Source: Umezawaea sp042738955
Lineage (GTDB): Bacteria > Actinomycetota > Actinomycetes > Mycobacteriales > Pseudonocardiaceae
Length of the DNA stretch: 64,000 nucleotides
Assembly: GCF_042738955.1 (NCBI RefSeq)
Contig: NZ_JBHYHC010000026.1
Location: 25,587 to 89,586 of the forward strand
Direction of reading: 5' to 3'
Shown here: piece by piece, positions 36,020-45,260 of the stretch
Numbering within the stretch: the stretch's first letter is position 1
Layout of the letters: each line of letters starts with the position of its first letter
Notes under the pieces: generated by a model
What the model was told of the DNA's origin: nothing
The model's database searches: none
Seen by the model: the letters and a program-made list of their open reading frames with translations, nothing else
Position numbers and translations under genes: made by a program

Positions 36020-36335
36020 CAAGGTGCACCGCGCACTTGCCCGAGGCCACGATCCGGCTGTGGACGTGTGGATTGCCTTGACCGCCATCTACGCCCCCTG
36101 GGTGGAACCGTCCCGCAGAGCACCCGTGCCCCTCGTCCAGAGCGAGGGCCTGACCATTCCCGCCCGAGTCCCTGGCGTACTCCACGCCTGGCTGCGCGCA
36201 CGCGAAGGCGCATGGTTGGGGTTGGTGTCCTACAGCATCACATCCGAGTCCGACATCGGCTCGATCCGAATGCGCCATCTGGTCCCGCAAACTGCGGTTA
36301 CACGACGATGGCCAGTCGGCGAAGAACCCTTCTGA
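36012..36335 (+). CDS. Small hypothetical protein under a LexA-like box
   Basis: 107 aa starting MFDKVHRALARGHDPAVDVWIALTAIYAPWVEPSRRAPVPLV. Its ATG lies within the SOS-type box at 36004-36019. Segments VPGVLHAWLRAREGAWLGLVSYSI and IGSIRMRHLVPQTAV look like a small globular domain. I do not recognise it. If the box is functional, the gene would be a DNA-damage-induced accessory function. Confidence 0.5.
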   Translation: MFDKVHRALARGHDPAVDVWIALTAIYAPWVEPSRRAPVPLVQSEGLTIPARVPGVLHAWLRAREGAWLGLVSYSITSESDIGSIRMRHLVPQTAVTRRWPVGEEPF

Positions 36336-36358
36336 ATCACCACCCCAACGCCAGGACC

Positions 36359-36386
36359 GTTCGAACTTTGTTCGAGAACTCGAACA
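36359..36386 (+). promoter_or_regulatory. Cluster of TCGAAC/GTTCGA half-sites
   Basis: GTTCGAAC, then TTTG, then TGTTCGAG-AA-CTCGAACA. At least four copies of the LexA-type half-site fall in 28 bases, though spacings (3 or 4 between half-sites) are not canonical. They lie upstream of the GNAT-PIN gene and could be its operator. Confidence 0.5.
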
Positions 36387-36471
36387 GCGTGACGAGTGGT
36401 TTGATTCGTCCTGTCAGGTGAGCTTCAGGCGAAATCGCGAACCGGCGACACGGATGGGTCACACTTCCAGC

Positions 36472-38574
36472 GTGGCGTCCACATCTGCGATCTACATAGT
36501 CGAGGCAGTGCCGGAGTCCGACACGAGCACAATCGAACGTTTGATCGAATTGGGGAATGGCTCAAAAAAGACGCTGGGGCTTTTGCCGAAGGCTGCGTAC
36601 CACGACGCAGCGCAAAAGGGCTTTCTGTACATGGTTCGCGAAGGCGCCACACCGATTGGGTACACACTCTTTCGGTTGCCCCGCAACGAAGTTGCGATCA
36701 CGCACCTCTGCGTCCTGCCGGACTACCGTCGACGCGGCGTTGCCCAAGAACTGGTGAACGCTGTGAGTCGCAACCACCAAGGACGCATTGGCATCCGGGT
36801 GAAGTGCCGGGACGACTACACCGAGATCCAGAAGGTGTGGCGCGGACTCGGGTTCAAGGAACTCGGTCGCGCCAAGGGGCGCGGCAAGGACAACGCACCG
36901 ATGACGGTGTGGTGGCTCGACCACGGCCACCCCGACCTGTTCACCTCGCTCGACGAGGCGCCGGTGCTACAGGTCGCGATCGACGTGAACATCGTCATGG
37001 ACCTCAAGCTCAGGCCCAAGCACCCAACGTCGGAGCGGTCGCAGGTGCTCCTCGCACCAGAAGTGGACAGCAACATCGAACTCGTGGTGCCGCGCGGACT
37101 CGAACGGGACATCGAGCGTCACCCGGAGAACCTCCGAGATCGGCTGACCTCGGCCGCCAACACCTTCAAGCGTCCGTCTCCCCAGGATTCGTCGCGGGTC
37201 GAGGCGTTGTTCGATCAACTCCTCCATGCTGTGCGCGCACGGATTCCGACCTTCCCGAAGTCGCCGCAGGACACCGGAGATCTGTGGCAGTTGGCCGAAT
37301 CGGCAGCCAGCGGCCTGCAAGTATTCCTGACGTGGGACCTGCGGTTGCGCAACGACGTAGCCCCAATCGTCCTCCAGATGGAGAACGTGCCCGAGCTTTC
37401 ACGACTCCGCATCATCGATCCTGATCACCTCGTGATCCACCTCGACGAGCTCGCACACGCCGCGGCCTACCAACCGCGAGCACTTGAGGGAAGCCACTTC
37501 AGCACGGAACTAGCGGGCTCGGAGTCCGAAGCGACTTTGATGGCCTTCTTGAACAAGACCGCAGGCGAATCGGCGAAGGAACTCCGCGAACGCCTCCACG
37601 GTCTGGCAAAGATCATCCGGTCTGTCTCGATCGTCAGGGATTCCGACCGAACGCCGGTCGGATGCAGCGCTTCCTTCGTCGAGAACGGCGTGTTGCGCGT
37701 TCCCCTGCTTCGCATCGCCGATCACAAAATGGCCGAGACCATGGCACGCCGTCTGCTGTGGGACTTGCGCGTGGCTGCCAGGGAGTACGGCGCGAAGGTG
37801 GTCAAGATCGAGGATCCCTACCTGACCCCGTTGTTGAGCCGTGCGGCGAGCCACGAGCAGTACCAGCCCATCGAGAGTGGCTGGTACGCCTGGGTGATCG
37901 ACACCTGCGGGTCAGGACTTGAGGTGAGCACCGCCGTCGCCGCGGCCCACCGCCTCGTGGGAGTGGACTCCACGTCATTGCTGGCACCTGGCCTGCCTGC
38001 TGAAGTCGCTGCTTCCTACGAACGTGCGTGGTGGCCCGCGAAGATTACCGACAGCGGTCTCCCGCACTTCGCCGTGGCCATCCGGCCATCGTGGAGCGCG
38101 GAACTCTTCGGACACCCGGCCATTCTTACCCCCCGCAGCGCTGAGTTGGCGCTTGGCCGCGAGCAGGTCTACTACCGCAGCGGCCACAACAGCACCCTGT
38201 CGGCTCCAGGTCGGATTCTCTGGTACCTGAGCAAGGATCGCAGCGTGGGGCCTGCCCAGTTCATCGGAACTTCACTCCTCGACGCCATCGAGACCGGAAC
38301 TCCCGAGCAGCTCTACCAAGCGCTCAACCACTTCGGCGTGTTCAGCCTCCGCGACATCGAGGAAGCGGCCAACAAGCACGGTCTCGTACAGGCGCTTCGC
38401 CTTTCCGACACCGAGATGTTCCCCGTCGGGGTACGACGCAAGAGTTACGACGAACTGCTCGACCGAGGCTTCGGCGGCCCCAGAAATATCCTTGCGCCCG
38501 CGAGGGTGCCACGCGAGACGTTCGAGGCCATCTACAAGCTCGGGACTGGTGTCAGCGCTGGACAATCGACGTGA
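36472..38574 (+). CDS. GNAT-PIN domain fusion protein
   Basis: 700 aa from a GTG at 36472; ATG at 36454 and GTG at 36418 are also in frame. CACACT six bases before the GTG could be a -10 of a leaderless mRNA. Residues 1-150 are a GNAT acetyltransferase (VAITHLCVLPDYRRRGVAQELV). Residues 165-320 are a PIN-like nuclease (LQVAIDVNIVMDL, then Asp/Glu residues and VFLTWDLRLRND). The C-terminal half is large, mixed and unrecognised, with a second GNAT-like look. It precedes an ASCH-domain gene. The pair is a candidate defence or RNA-acting system, but the function is not known. Confidence 0.65.
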   Translation: MASTSAIYIVEAVPESDTSTIERLIELGNGSKKTLGLLPKAAYHDAAQKGFLYMVREGATPIGYTLFRLPRNEVAITHLCVLPDYRRRGVAQELVNAVSRNHQGRIGIRVKCRDDYTEIQKVWRGLGFKELGRAKGRGKDNAPMTVWWLDHGHPDLFTSLDEAPVLQVAIDVNIVMDLKLRPKHPTSERSQVLLAPEVDSNIELVVPRGLERDIERHPENLRDRLTSAANTFKRPSPQDSSRVEALFDQLLHAVRARIPTFPKSPQDTGDLWQLAESAASGLQVFLTWDLRLRNDVAPIVLQMENVPELSRLRIIDPDHLVIHLDELAHAAAYQPRALEGSHFSTELAGSESEATLMAFLNKTAGESAKELRERLHGLAKIIRSVSIVRDSDRTPVGCSASFVENGVLRVPLLRIADHKMAETMARRLLWDLRVAAREYGAKVVKIEDPYLTPLLSRAASHEQYQPIESGWYAWVIDTCGSGLEVSTAVAAAHRLVGVDSTSLLAPGLPAEVAASYERAWWPAKITDSGLPHFAVAIRPSWSAELFGHPAILTPRSAELALGREQVYYRSGHNSTLSAPGRILWYLSKDRSVGPAQFIGTSLLDAIETGTPEQLYQALNHFGVFSLRDIEEAANKHGLVQALRLSDTEMFPVGVRRKSYDELLDRGFGGPRNILAPARVPRETFEAIYKLGTGVSAGQST

Positions 38575-38646
38575 TCGCCACATTGTGAGCAACACTCCCA
38601 ACGGATGATCGTCGACGGCCGGCCGGTACCGCTAAGGTCACTCCTC

Positions 38647-39108
38647 GTGAGCGTGACAGCGGCGGAACCCAGCGCGTTGGAAACCGGCCTACGGCCGTTG
38701 TTGTTGTCGCTCAGGCCAAGGTTCGCCGACGCCATCCTGGACCGGTCCAAAACTGTGGAGCTCAGGCGCACTCGAATCGCTGCGCCTGCGGGTACACAGC
38801 TGATTCTTTACTCCAGCACACCGGTCATGGCGGTCGTCGGGGTCGCGACCCTGATGGACCGGGACGTCGACACCCCCGCACGGATCTGGCGCAGGTACCG
38901 CACCAAGATGGGGCTCAGCCGAGCGGAATTCGACCAGTACTTCGAGGGCGCCGATCTCGCCACCGCCGTGGTGGTCGGCAATGCCACGAGGCTGGTCGAC
39001 GCGCACACGCTGGCCTACCTGCGCAGCCAGACGGGGTTTCACCCGCCCCAGAGCTTCAGGTACCTGTCCAGCAAGGACCCGGAAGTTCTGCACAACCTGA
39101 CTGCATAG
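38647..39108 (+). CDS. ASCH/PUA-like domain protein
   Basis: 153 aa from a GTG at 38647, eight bases after a TAAGGT box, suggesting a leaderless transcript; an ATG at 38605 is in frame. The ASCH core is LRPLLLSLRPRFADAILDRSKTVELRRTRI followed by GTQLILYSSTPVMAVVGVA. ASCH domains bind RNA or modified bases. It follows the GNAT-PIN gene by about 70 bases and is likely its partner. Confidence 0.72.
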   Translation: MSVTAAEPSALETGLRPLLLSLRPRFADAILDRSKTVELRRTRIAAPAGTQLILYSSTPVMAVVGVATLMDRDVDTPARIWRRYRTKMGLSRAEFDQYFEGADLATAVVVGNATRLVDAHTLAYLRSQTGFHPPQSFRYLSSKDPEVLHNLTA

Positions 39109-39111
39109 GCG

Positions 39112-39963
39112 CTACTGCACCGCCGCCTTACTGGTACTCCGCCGTTCAAGGAACACGGTGTCGCGCCACTGGCCGTAATGCCGGGCGATGCGGTCGCGAA
39201 CGCCGAGGGTGCGGTAGCCCGCGCTGTGGTGCAGGGCGAGGCTTGCTCGGTTCTCCGGGAAGATCGACGTCTGCAAGGTCCACAGGCCGTTGGCGTCGGC
39301 GGCGGTGACCTGCTTGCGCAGCAAGGCTTTGCCGACGCCTCGACCGCGGTGGTCCTCGCCCACGTAGACCGAGGTTTCCGCGACGCCCGAGTAGCAGTCG
39401 CGGGTCGACACGGCCGTTGCCGCCGCCCAGCCCGCGACCTGGCCGTCGACCTCGGCGATCCAGCGGTGGCCGGGCAACCACTTCGCGTCCAAGTCGGCGC
39501 GGGTGGGAACCTCGGTTTCGAAGGTGGCGTCGCCGGTGGCGATCCCTTCGGCGTAGATGCGGCGCACGGCGGTCCAGTCGTCGGGACGCAGGTCGCGCAC
39601 GAGGACGTCTGAGGGGACATCGGTCGGGCAGCACGGCGTCGGGGCGAGCATGCCCATGACGACGTCGGCCGCGTGGGGCAGGCCGGTGCAGCAGGAGGGG
39701 TTCACGCTGACGAGGGTGGTGGTGCCCTGCTTGCGGAGGCTGACGAAGCCGACCTCGGAGAGCTTGCGCAGGTGGTGGGAGCAGGTGGACTGGCTGATGC
39801 CGAGCTGCTCGGTCAACTCCCCCACCGTGACCGGCTTGCTCGCGATGGCCACGGCGTGCAGGAGTCGCACGCGGGTGGGTTCGGCGAGGCAGGCGAACCA
39901 CTCGGCGTAGGTCGCGGCGTCGTGCGGTGCGATCAGGCCGGGCGGGGGCGCTGTCGTCGTCAT
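39112..39963 (-). CDS. ArsR-ArsN1 fusion: metalloregulator plus N-acetyltransferase
   Basis: 283 aa. Residues 1-110 are an ArsR winged helix (LAEPTRVRLLHAVA, GELTEQLGISQSTCSHHLRKLSEVGFV) with Cys residues (STCSHH, NPSCCTG, PTPCC) placed to bind trivalent arsenic. Residues 120-283 are a PAT/ArsN1-type acetyltransferase (VRRIYAEGIATGDATFETEVP, VYVGEDHRGRGVGKALL, LQTSIFPENRASLALHHSAGY). ArsN1 enzymes acetylate phosphinothricin and arsinothricin. It is divergent from a flavoprotein-MFS pair and probably controls that promoter. Confidence 0.85.
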   Translation of the reverse strand: MTTTAPPPGLIAPHDAATYAEWFACLAEPTRVRLLHAVAIASKPVTVGELTEQLGISQSTCSHHLRKLSEVGFVSLRKQGTTTLVSVNPSCCTGLPHAADVVMGMLAPTPCCPTDVPSDVLVRDLRPDDWTAVRRIYAEGIATGDATFETEVPTRADLDAKWLPGHRWIAEVDGQVAGWAAATAVSTRDCYSGVAETSVYVGEDHRGRGVGKALLRKQVTAADANGLWTLQTSIFPENRASLALHHSAGYRTLGVRDRIARHYGQWRDTVFLERRSTSKAAVQ

Positions 39964-40063
39964 GCGTTCGAGTATCGACGCAGATCGATGGTTGCGTCAA
40001 TCGGCCTGTGTCGATAGAGTTCGAATCACTATATTGACAACCTTCGATGAATGGGGTACTCCG
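39964..40063. promoter_or_regulatory. Divergent ars promoter region with ArsR-like half-sites
   Basis: Between the ArsR-ArsN1 gene and the flavoprotein gene are several dyads, for example ATCGACGCAGATCGAT and TTCGAATCACTATATTGA. A TTGACA lies at 40035-40040. The arrangement fits an ArsR operator in a divergent promoter, but the exact site cannot be fixed by eye. Confidence 0.45.
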
Positions 40064-41392
40064 ATGAGCGACTTGCCGGTGGTTGTGGTCGGTGCGGGCC
40101 CGGTCGGGCTCGCCGCCGCGGCGAACCTGGTCGAGCGTGGGCTTCGACCGCTGGTGCTGGAGGTCGGTTCCGGACCTGGTGCGGCCGTGGCGCAGTGGAA
40201 CCACGTGCGGTTGTTCTCGGACTGGGCCGAGCTGGTCGACCCGGCCGCAGCGCGGTTGCTGGAGCCGACAGGCTGGCAGCGACCGGCAGCGGGGTATCCG
40301 ACCGGCTCCGAGTGGGTCGAGCTGTACCTCCGACCGCTAGCCGAGGCGCTGGGTGACGCGGTGCGGTTCGACACGAAGGTGGTCGGAACGGCTCGACGTG
40401 GCCGGGACCGGATCGTCGACGCCGGCCGGGAGACCGAGCCGCTGACGGTGCACGTCGTCACGGCCGACGGCACCGAGGAACGGATCGCCGCCAGCGGGCT
40501 CATCGACGCCTCCGGAACGTGGAACTCGCCCAACCCGCTGGGCGGCGACGGGCTGCCCGCCCTCGGCGAGCGGGCGGCAGCGGATCGGATCACCTACCGC
40601 GTGCCGGACCTGAGCGATGCGGGCGTGGTCGCGCGGTACGCGGGAAAGCGCGTTGCTGTGGCAGGGAGCGGGCACTCGGCGTTGACGGCGCTCGTGGCGT
40701 TGACCGGGCTTCCCGACACGAAGGTCATCTGGTTGCTGCGGCGCGGTGCGGTCGGCGACGTCTTCGGCGGCGGGGATGCCGACCAGCTACCCGCCCGCGG
40801 CGCGTTGGGTGAGCGGGCCAAGCAGGCGGCGCGCGACGGGCACGTCGAGGTGGTCACGGGGTTCCGCACGACCGGGGTCGAGCGTTCCGAGGACGGCAGG
40901 CTCGTGCTGGTGTCGCAGGACGAGCACCGACTGGAGCCGGTGGACGAGGTCGTGGTGCTGACCGGGTTCCGCCCGGACCTGTCCTGGCTCTCGGAGATCC
41001 GACTGGACCTGGACCCGGTGTTGCAGGCCCCGAAGGCGCTGGCGCCGCTGATCGACCCGAACGCGCACTCGTGCGGCACGGTCTACCCGCACGGAGCCGC
41101 CGAGCTGGCCCAACCCGAGCCGGGCGTGTACCTGACCGGGATGAAGAGCTACGGCCGCGCTCCGACGTTCCTCGCGATGACCGGCTACGAGCAGGTGCGC
41201 AGTGTCGTGGCGAAGCTCGCCGGGGACGACGAGGCCGCCGCCCGAGTGGAGCTGACGCTGCCCGAGACCGGTGTCTGCGGCGGGGCGGGCGTGTTCGACG
41301 TGGAGGTAGCCGACAAGCCCGCCGACAGCGGCGGCTGCTGCGCTCCGGCCGAGCCGCAGGTGTTGACGCTGAGCGCGCCTTCCGCGCGTTGA
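40064..41392 (+). CDS. NAD(P)/FAD flavoprotein of the ars island with CC tail
   Basis: 442 aa from the ATG at 40064. N-terminal FAD Rossmann motif PVVVVGAGPVGLAAAANL; FSDWAELVD; NAD(P) motif KRVAVAGSGHSAL. A VLTGFRPD element and a C-terminal redox region follow. It resembles flavin monooxygenases of actinobacterial ars loci (ArsO-like). The last 45 residues carry TGVCGGAGVFDVEVADKP then GGCCAPAEP, a Cys-Cys tail like the peptides at 63546 and 52879. Arsenic oxidation or organoarsenical chemistry is inference. Its stop overlaps the TTG start of the MFS gene. Confidence 0.75.
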   Translation: MSDLPVVVVGAGPVGLAAAANLVERGLRPLVLEVGSGPGAAVAQWNHVRLFSDWAELVDPAAARLLEPTGWQRPAAGYPTGSEWVELYLRPLAEALGDAVRFDTKVVGTARRGRDRIVDAGRETEPLTVHVVTADGTEERIAASGLIDASGTWNSPNPLGGDGLPALGERAAADRITYRVPDLSDAGVVARYAGKRVAVAGSGHSALTALVALTGLPDTKVIWLLRRGAVGDVFGGGDADQLPARGALGERAKQAARDGHVEVVTGFRTTGVERSEDGRLVLVSQDEHRLEPVDEVVVLTGFRPDLSWLSEIRLDLDPVLQAPKALAPLIDPNAHSCGTVYPHGAAELAQPEPGVYLTGMKSYGRAPTFLAMTGYEQVRSVVAKLAGDDEAAARVELTLPETGVCGGAGVFDVEVADKPADSGGCCAPAEPQVLTLSAPSAR

Positions 41393-42597
41393 CCGCCGAG
41401 GTCGAGCGGTCCGGCACACAAGAAGAGCGTGCCGGGCCGCGGAACGTCCTCGTGGTCCTGTGCCTGACGCAGATCACCAGTTGGGGCGTGCTGTTCTACG
41501 CCTTCCCCGTGCTGGCACCGACGATCGCCCGCGACACGGGCTGGTCGATGCCCGCGGTGATCGTCGGGTTCTCCCTCGCGCAGATCGTCAGCGCGGTCGT
41601 GGGGATCCCGGTCGGCCGGGTGCTCGACCGCCGTGGGCCGCGGGTGGTGATGACGTGCGGCTCGGTGCTCGCGGTGAGCGCCGTCGTGCTCTTGGCCACG
41701 AGCCAGAGCTATCCGGTGTTCCTGGTCGCGTGGTTCTTGATCGGCACGGCCATGGCGGGAGTGCTGTATCAGCCCGCGTTCGCGGCGTTGACGCGCTGGT
41801 ACGGGGAACGCCGGGTGACCGCGTTGACCACGCTGACCTTGATCGGCGGTCTTGCCAGCACGGTGTTCGCTCCCTTGAGCGCCGTGCTCGACGAGCACCT
41901 GGGGTGGCGGATCAGCTACCTCGTCCTGGCCGCCGCGCTCGGCCTGATCACGATCCCGGCGCACATCTTCGGGTTGCGCCGACCGTGGACCGCGCACGTC
42001 GCCACGACCGAAGACGTTGCCGATCCCGAACGGATCGCACGGAGTCCGGCGTTCGTGACGCTCGTGGTGGCGTTGAGTCTCGGCGCGTTCGCCGTGTACG
42101 CCGTTGTCGTCACACTCGTGCCGCTGTTGACCGAGCGAGGTCTGTCCACCACGACGGCGGCGTGGGCTTTGGGGCTCGGCGGCGTCGGGCAGGTGTTGGG
42201 GCGCTTGGGTTACGGCAGATTGACGGCCCGGACCACAGTTCGAACCCGGACGACCGTCATCCTGCTGACCTCCGCCGCGACCACCGTCCTCTTGGGACTG
42301 CTGCCCGGTCCGGCCGTGCTGCTGATCGGCGCGGCGGTGCTGGCGGGGTGTGCTCGGGGTGTGTTCACGTTGCTGCAAGCTACGGCGGTGTCGGACCGGT
42401 GGGGCTCGGCGCACTACGGCCGCCTGGGCGGACTGCTGTCCGCTCCGGTCGCGGTGACCACGGCGTCGGCACCGTGGGTGGCCACCTCGCTCGCCGGGTC
42501 GATGGGCGGCTACTCGGCGGTTTTCCTCGTGATCGCGGTGATCGCGGTGATCGCCACTGCCATCTCGCTCGGGTCGATTCCGCGGAACACCGACTAG
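41389..42597 (+). CDS. MFS exporter of the ars island
   Basis: 402 aa from a TTG at 41389 overlapping the flavoprotein stop. Twelve membrane helices are apparent, with the MFS loop GRVLDRRGPRVVMTCGS after helix 2 and similar GYGRLTARTTVRTRTT after helix 8. It follows directly after the flavoprotein under the ArsR-ArsN1 divergent promoter, so efflux of an arsenic species or oxidised product is likely. Exact substrate unknown. Confidence 0.8.
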   Translation: MTAEVERSGTQEERAGPRNVLVVLCLTQITSWGVLFYAFPVLAPTIARDTGWSMPAVIVGFSLAQIVSAVVGIPVGRVLDRRGPRVVMTCGSVLAVSAVVLLATSQSYPVFLVAWFLIGTAMAGVLYQPAFAALTRWYGERRVTALTTLTLIGGLASTVFAPLSAVLDEHLGWRISYLVLAAALGLITIPAHIFGLRRPWTAHVATTEDVADPERIARSPAFVTLVVALSLGAFAVYAVVVTLVPLLTERGLSTTTAAWALGLGGVGQVLGRLGYGRLTARTTVRTRTTVILLTSAATTVLLGLLPGPAVLLIGAAVLAGCARGVFTLLQATAVSDRWGSAHYGRLGGLLSAPVAVTTASAPWVATSLAGSMGGYSAVFLVIAVIAVIATAISLGSIPRNTD

Positions 42598-42776
42598 AGC
42601 TTGTCCTGCAAGCCGTTGATCTGGGCGTCCGGCATTTCTCTGTAGTGGTTGGTCGCGGCGTGTTGACGGGTTCTGACCCGACTGGCGGCGCCCAGGGCGG
42701 GGTCGCCTCGACCGTCCCTGGGCGGCACCGTCGACTCCGGCGGTGGATCGCGTGCGGGGTCTTTCGAGTGTGCCGT

Positions 42777-42804
42777 CCCGGTTCGCGGCGGGCCGCGAAC
42801 CGGG
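42777..42804. terminator. Bidirectional intrinsic terminator
   Basis: A perfect 12-bp stem (CCCGGTTCGCGG with its complement) and a CGGG loop, between the convergent MFS and alpha/beta hydrolase genes. Confidence 0.75.
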
Positions 42805-42818
42805 CGCGTGGGAAGCCT

Positions 42819-44042
42819 CTACGGCAGTTGGTCGAGGAACCAGGTGGACAGTTCCTCGGTGATCAGGGTATGGGTGTCGTTCTGCGAGGCGAGTTTGACG
42901 GCGTGGAAGGGCGTCTGCTCCAGATCCTGCACGCTGATCGGGGTGTAGAGGTCGTCGTGGGTGGCCGGTTCCCGCAGGGCGACGGCGCTGACGGTCGGAA
43001 CGAAGCAGTGCTCGCGGACCGGGTTGTCGACGCCGAAGCCCACGACCTCGTTGAGGGCATCGGCGAGGATGCCGAAGCCGTGCAGGGTGCCGCCGGGCGC
43101 GCCGTCGATGTCGGGCAGTCCGCCGGTGCGGATCTCCCGGGTGGGCACGGTGACCACCCGCAGCTTGGCCACCAGTTGGTCCTCGCCCTCGGCCTGGGTG
43201 TACAACGCGGTGCCGGTCACGCCGAGTCCCTTGCCGGTGAGGGCCGCGGCACCGGGCGCGACGCCGTTGCCCTCACCGCCGCCGGGACCGTTGGCCAGGG
43301 CGACCAGCCGGGTCTGCCGGGCACGGGGCCAGTTGCCGACCTCCTCCAGCGCGCGCAGGAACGCCAGACGCGCATCGCTGGTGGCGGGCTTGTCCTCCCA
43401 GCCCGCGATGTGCTGCCAGAGCAACTCCTGGGAGGCCGGGCTGTTGATCTGATCGGAGAAGCGGGAGTCGAGCTTGCGGGTGTAGTGCGCGAACGCCTGG
43501 AGGGCGATGGGGATCCAGGCACCGGTGTGCGGGCTGTCCCAGGAGAAGTAGAGCTGCGCCTCGTGCTCGATGCCAGCGGTCTCCATCTTGGCCAGGGCGT
43601 AGCGGGTGACCAGGCCGCCCATGCTGAACCCGCCGACGGTCAGCGGGTGATCGCCGACGCGGCGGTCGATCGCCTCGGTGACCGCGGCGGTCACCGCCTC
43701 GGCGTTCTGCAGGATCGACGCGCTGCGCTCGTGGTAGCCGACCAGGACGACGTCACGGCCCCGGCGGCGGAGCTCGCTCAGCAGCGGGAACGGGCCGTGC
43801 TCCAGCTGTTCCCAGGTGAAGGAGAGGTCACTGGGGCCGACGCTGAAGCCGTCCGCCAGCAGAACCGGGCGGGTCAACGCGCTGTTGCCCTCGCCGTAGT
43901 AGACCCAGGCGGTGCCGTTGGGCAGGTCCCAGACGTCGCTGGGCGGTGGCGGGATGCGGTCGGTCGTGCGCGGACCGGGCGCCAGGACGATCGGCGTACC
44001 GGACTGGAGGGCATCTGCGGCCTGCCCTTCCGTGATGCTCAT
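42819..44042 (-). CDS. Alpha/beta hydrolase (lipase-like)
   Basis: 407 aa. The nucleophile elbow GGFSMGG lies near residues 140-146 (LTVGGFSMGGLVTRYALAK), with preceding strands RPVLLADGF and DVVLVGYHER. A candidate acid is in the SWDSPHTGAW region and the catalytic His in the NDTHTLITEEL end. No signal peptide, so cytoplasmic. It is a serine hydrolase or acyltransferase of unknown substrate. There is no evident operon partner. Confidence 0.75.
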   Translation of the reverse strand: MSITEGQAADALQSGTPIVLAPGPRTTDRIPPPPSDVWDLPNGTAWVYYGEGNSALTRPVLLADGFSVGPSDLSFTWEQLEHGPFPLLSELRRRGRDVVLVGYHERSASILQNAEAVTAAVTEAIDRRVGDHPLTVGGFSMGGLVTRYALAKMETAGIEHEAQLYFSWDSPHTGAWIPIALQAFAHYTRKLDSRFSDQINSPASQELLWQHIAGWEDKPATSDARLAFLRALEEVGNWPRARQTRLVALANGPGGGEGNGVAPGAAALTGKGLGVTGTALYTQAEGEDQLVAKLRVVTVPTREIRTGGLPDIDGAPGGTLHGFGILADALNEVVGFGVDNPVREHCFVPTVSAVALREPATHDDLYTPISVQDLEQTPFHAVKLASQNDTHTLITEELSTWFLDQLP

Positions 44043-44819
44043 GAACTTTCCTTCCTGAAGACGACGACGGAACGGACACCATCGTTACGCATAGCAGCCT
44101 GGCGAATACTGAAAGTCACACCATCGAGCGGGGTGAACCCCACCGCCAGCGCGTTCGACAAACGGTCGATTGATGAGCACCTGTCCTCGGGCTCGGCGAG
44201 GCGCCGGTGGTCAACCGGCAGGCTCTACGCCGGTCGATGAACACGTTCGTTGAACGACTCGAGGGGCACTGTGGCGTTGGTGGGGCTGGTGGGGGTCAGC
44301 ACGAGCAGACAGGAGACCGCGCGGCAGCACGACGCGCTCGACGAGCTGTGTGTGAAGGTATGAACCGATGATCTTGCCGCTACACGCATCCCAAGGTGAA
44401 AGGCATGAGCTCCAGCAGCTCCTCGGACAAGTTGATCGACGCGGCCACAATCGCCGAACTTCGTCAGGAGGCGGGTGACCAACCGTGCACAACATGATCA
44501 TCGCCGTGCGAAGGACTTCGTGGCCGGGCTGTCCCGGATTGTCGCGAGGAGTCGCCAGCTGGGAGGCTGGCATCCCCAGGCGATCAGGGGTGGATCCGGG
44601 TCCGGCGTGACAGACCAAGACATCCACTGTCATGACCGGAAACGGTAATCGCGAACAAAGGTTTGTTTACATCCCTCAACCCGCCGAGCGCTAAGTCGAC
44701 GCCGGGTCGTGTTCGCCAGTCCAGAACGGGCCGACCAGATCGCTTCCGCCTGCCAAGCGCGCGAAACTCACCATCGCAAGGATCGCGTTGCGGCTCCGAT
44801 GACACTTACAGGACACCAC
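44043..44819. other. Gap of about 780 bases without convincing gene
   Basis: Several short frames occur, but codon usage is irregular and stops interrupt all longer reading frames. It may be a decayed insertion or gene remnant. No terminal inverted repeats, tRNA gene or transposase motif was recognised. Confidence 0.4.
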
Positions 44820-45206
44820 CTAGCAGCGGAAATCACCGAGGTCGACGCTGCCTACGACGCCGCTGGCGAGCGGGCCGTGGCCGCCAAGCCACTGCTCGGC
44901 CGGGCCAAGGCTGTCTGTGCTCAAGCGGTACCAGCTCCATGTGCCGCGGCGTTCGCGGGTCAGGATTCCGGCCTGTACGAGGACGCGGAGGTGGTGGCTC
45001 AGGGAGGCCTGGGGCATGTCGAACTCGCGGGCGAGGCCGCAGAAGCAGGCTTCGCCGTCGTTGGCCCAGCGCACGAGGGTGACCAGGCGGACGCGGATGG
45101 GGTCGGACAGGGCCTTGAAGACCTTGGCCATGTGCTCGATGTCGGTGGTCACGGTCGACGATCGCGCCGCGGCCGCCTTGGTGCGGCTGTCGCCGTTCGT
45201 GTTCAC
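44820..45206 (-). CDS. ArsR-family metalloregulator
   Basis: 128 aa. Winged helix: VFKALSDPIRVRLVTLV, then ANDGEACFCGLAREFDMPQASLSHHLRVLVQAGILTRERRG. The ACFCGL at the start of the sensing helix corresponds to the ELCVCDL As(III)/Sb(III) site of classical ArsR, and a terminal Cys is also present. It represses until metalloid binds. The operator CTAGAT-N8-ATCGATTCA lies upstream at 45261-45283 and recurs at 63765-63787 in the promoter of the CC-peptide operon. Confidence 0.88.
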   Translation of the reverse strand: MNTNGDSRTKAAAARSSTVTTDIEHMAKVFKALSDPIRVRLVTLVRWANDGEACFCGLAREFDMPQASLSHHLRVLVQAGILTRERRGTWSWYRLSTDSLGPAEQWLGGHGPLASGVVGSVDLGDFRC

Positions 45207-45260
45207 CCTTTCATCTTCACTTGTTCATCGGCGGTCGGCTAGCTCTCCCCTGCCGCGTCG

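Noticed and set aside
42600..42776. Insertion-sequence remnant after the MFS gene
   Set aside because: The stretch has no recognisable transposase codons or terminal repeats; it precedes a clear bidirectional terminator.
44211..44633. 140-codon - strand frame in the 780-base gap
   Set aside because: Codon usage is irregular and the translation resembles no domain; interrupted frames suggest decayed sequence rather than a gene.
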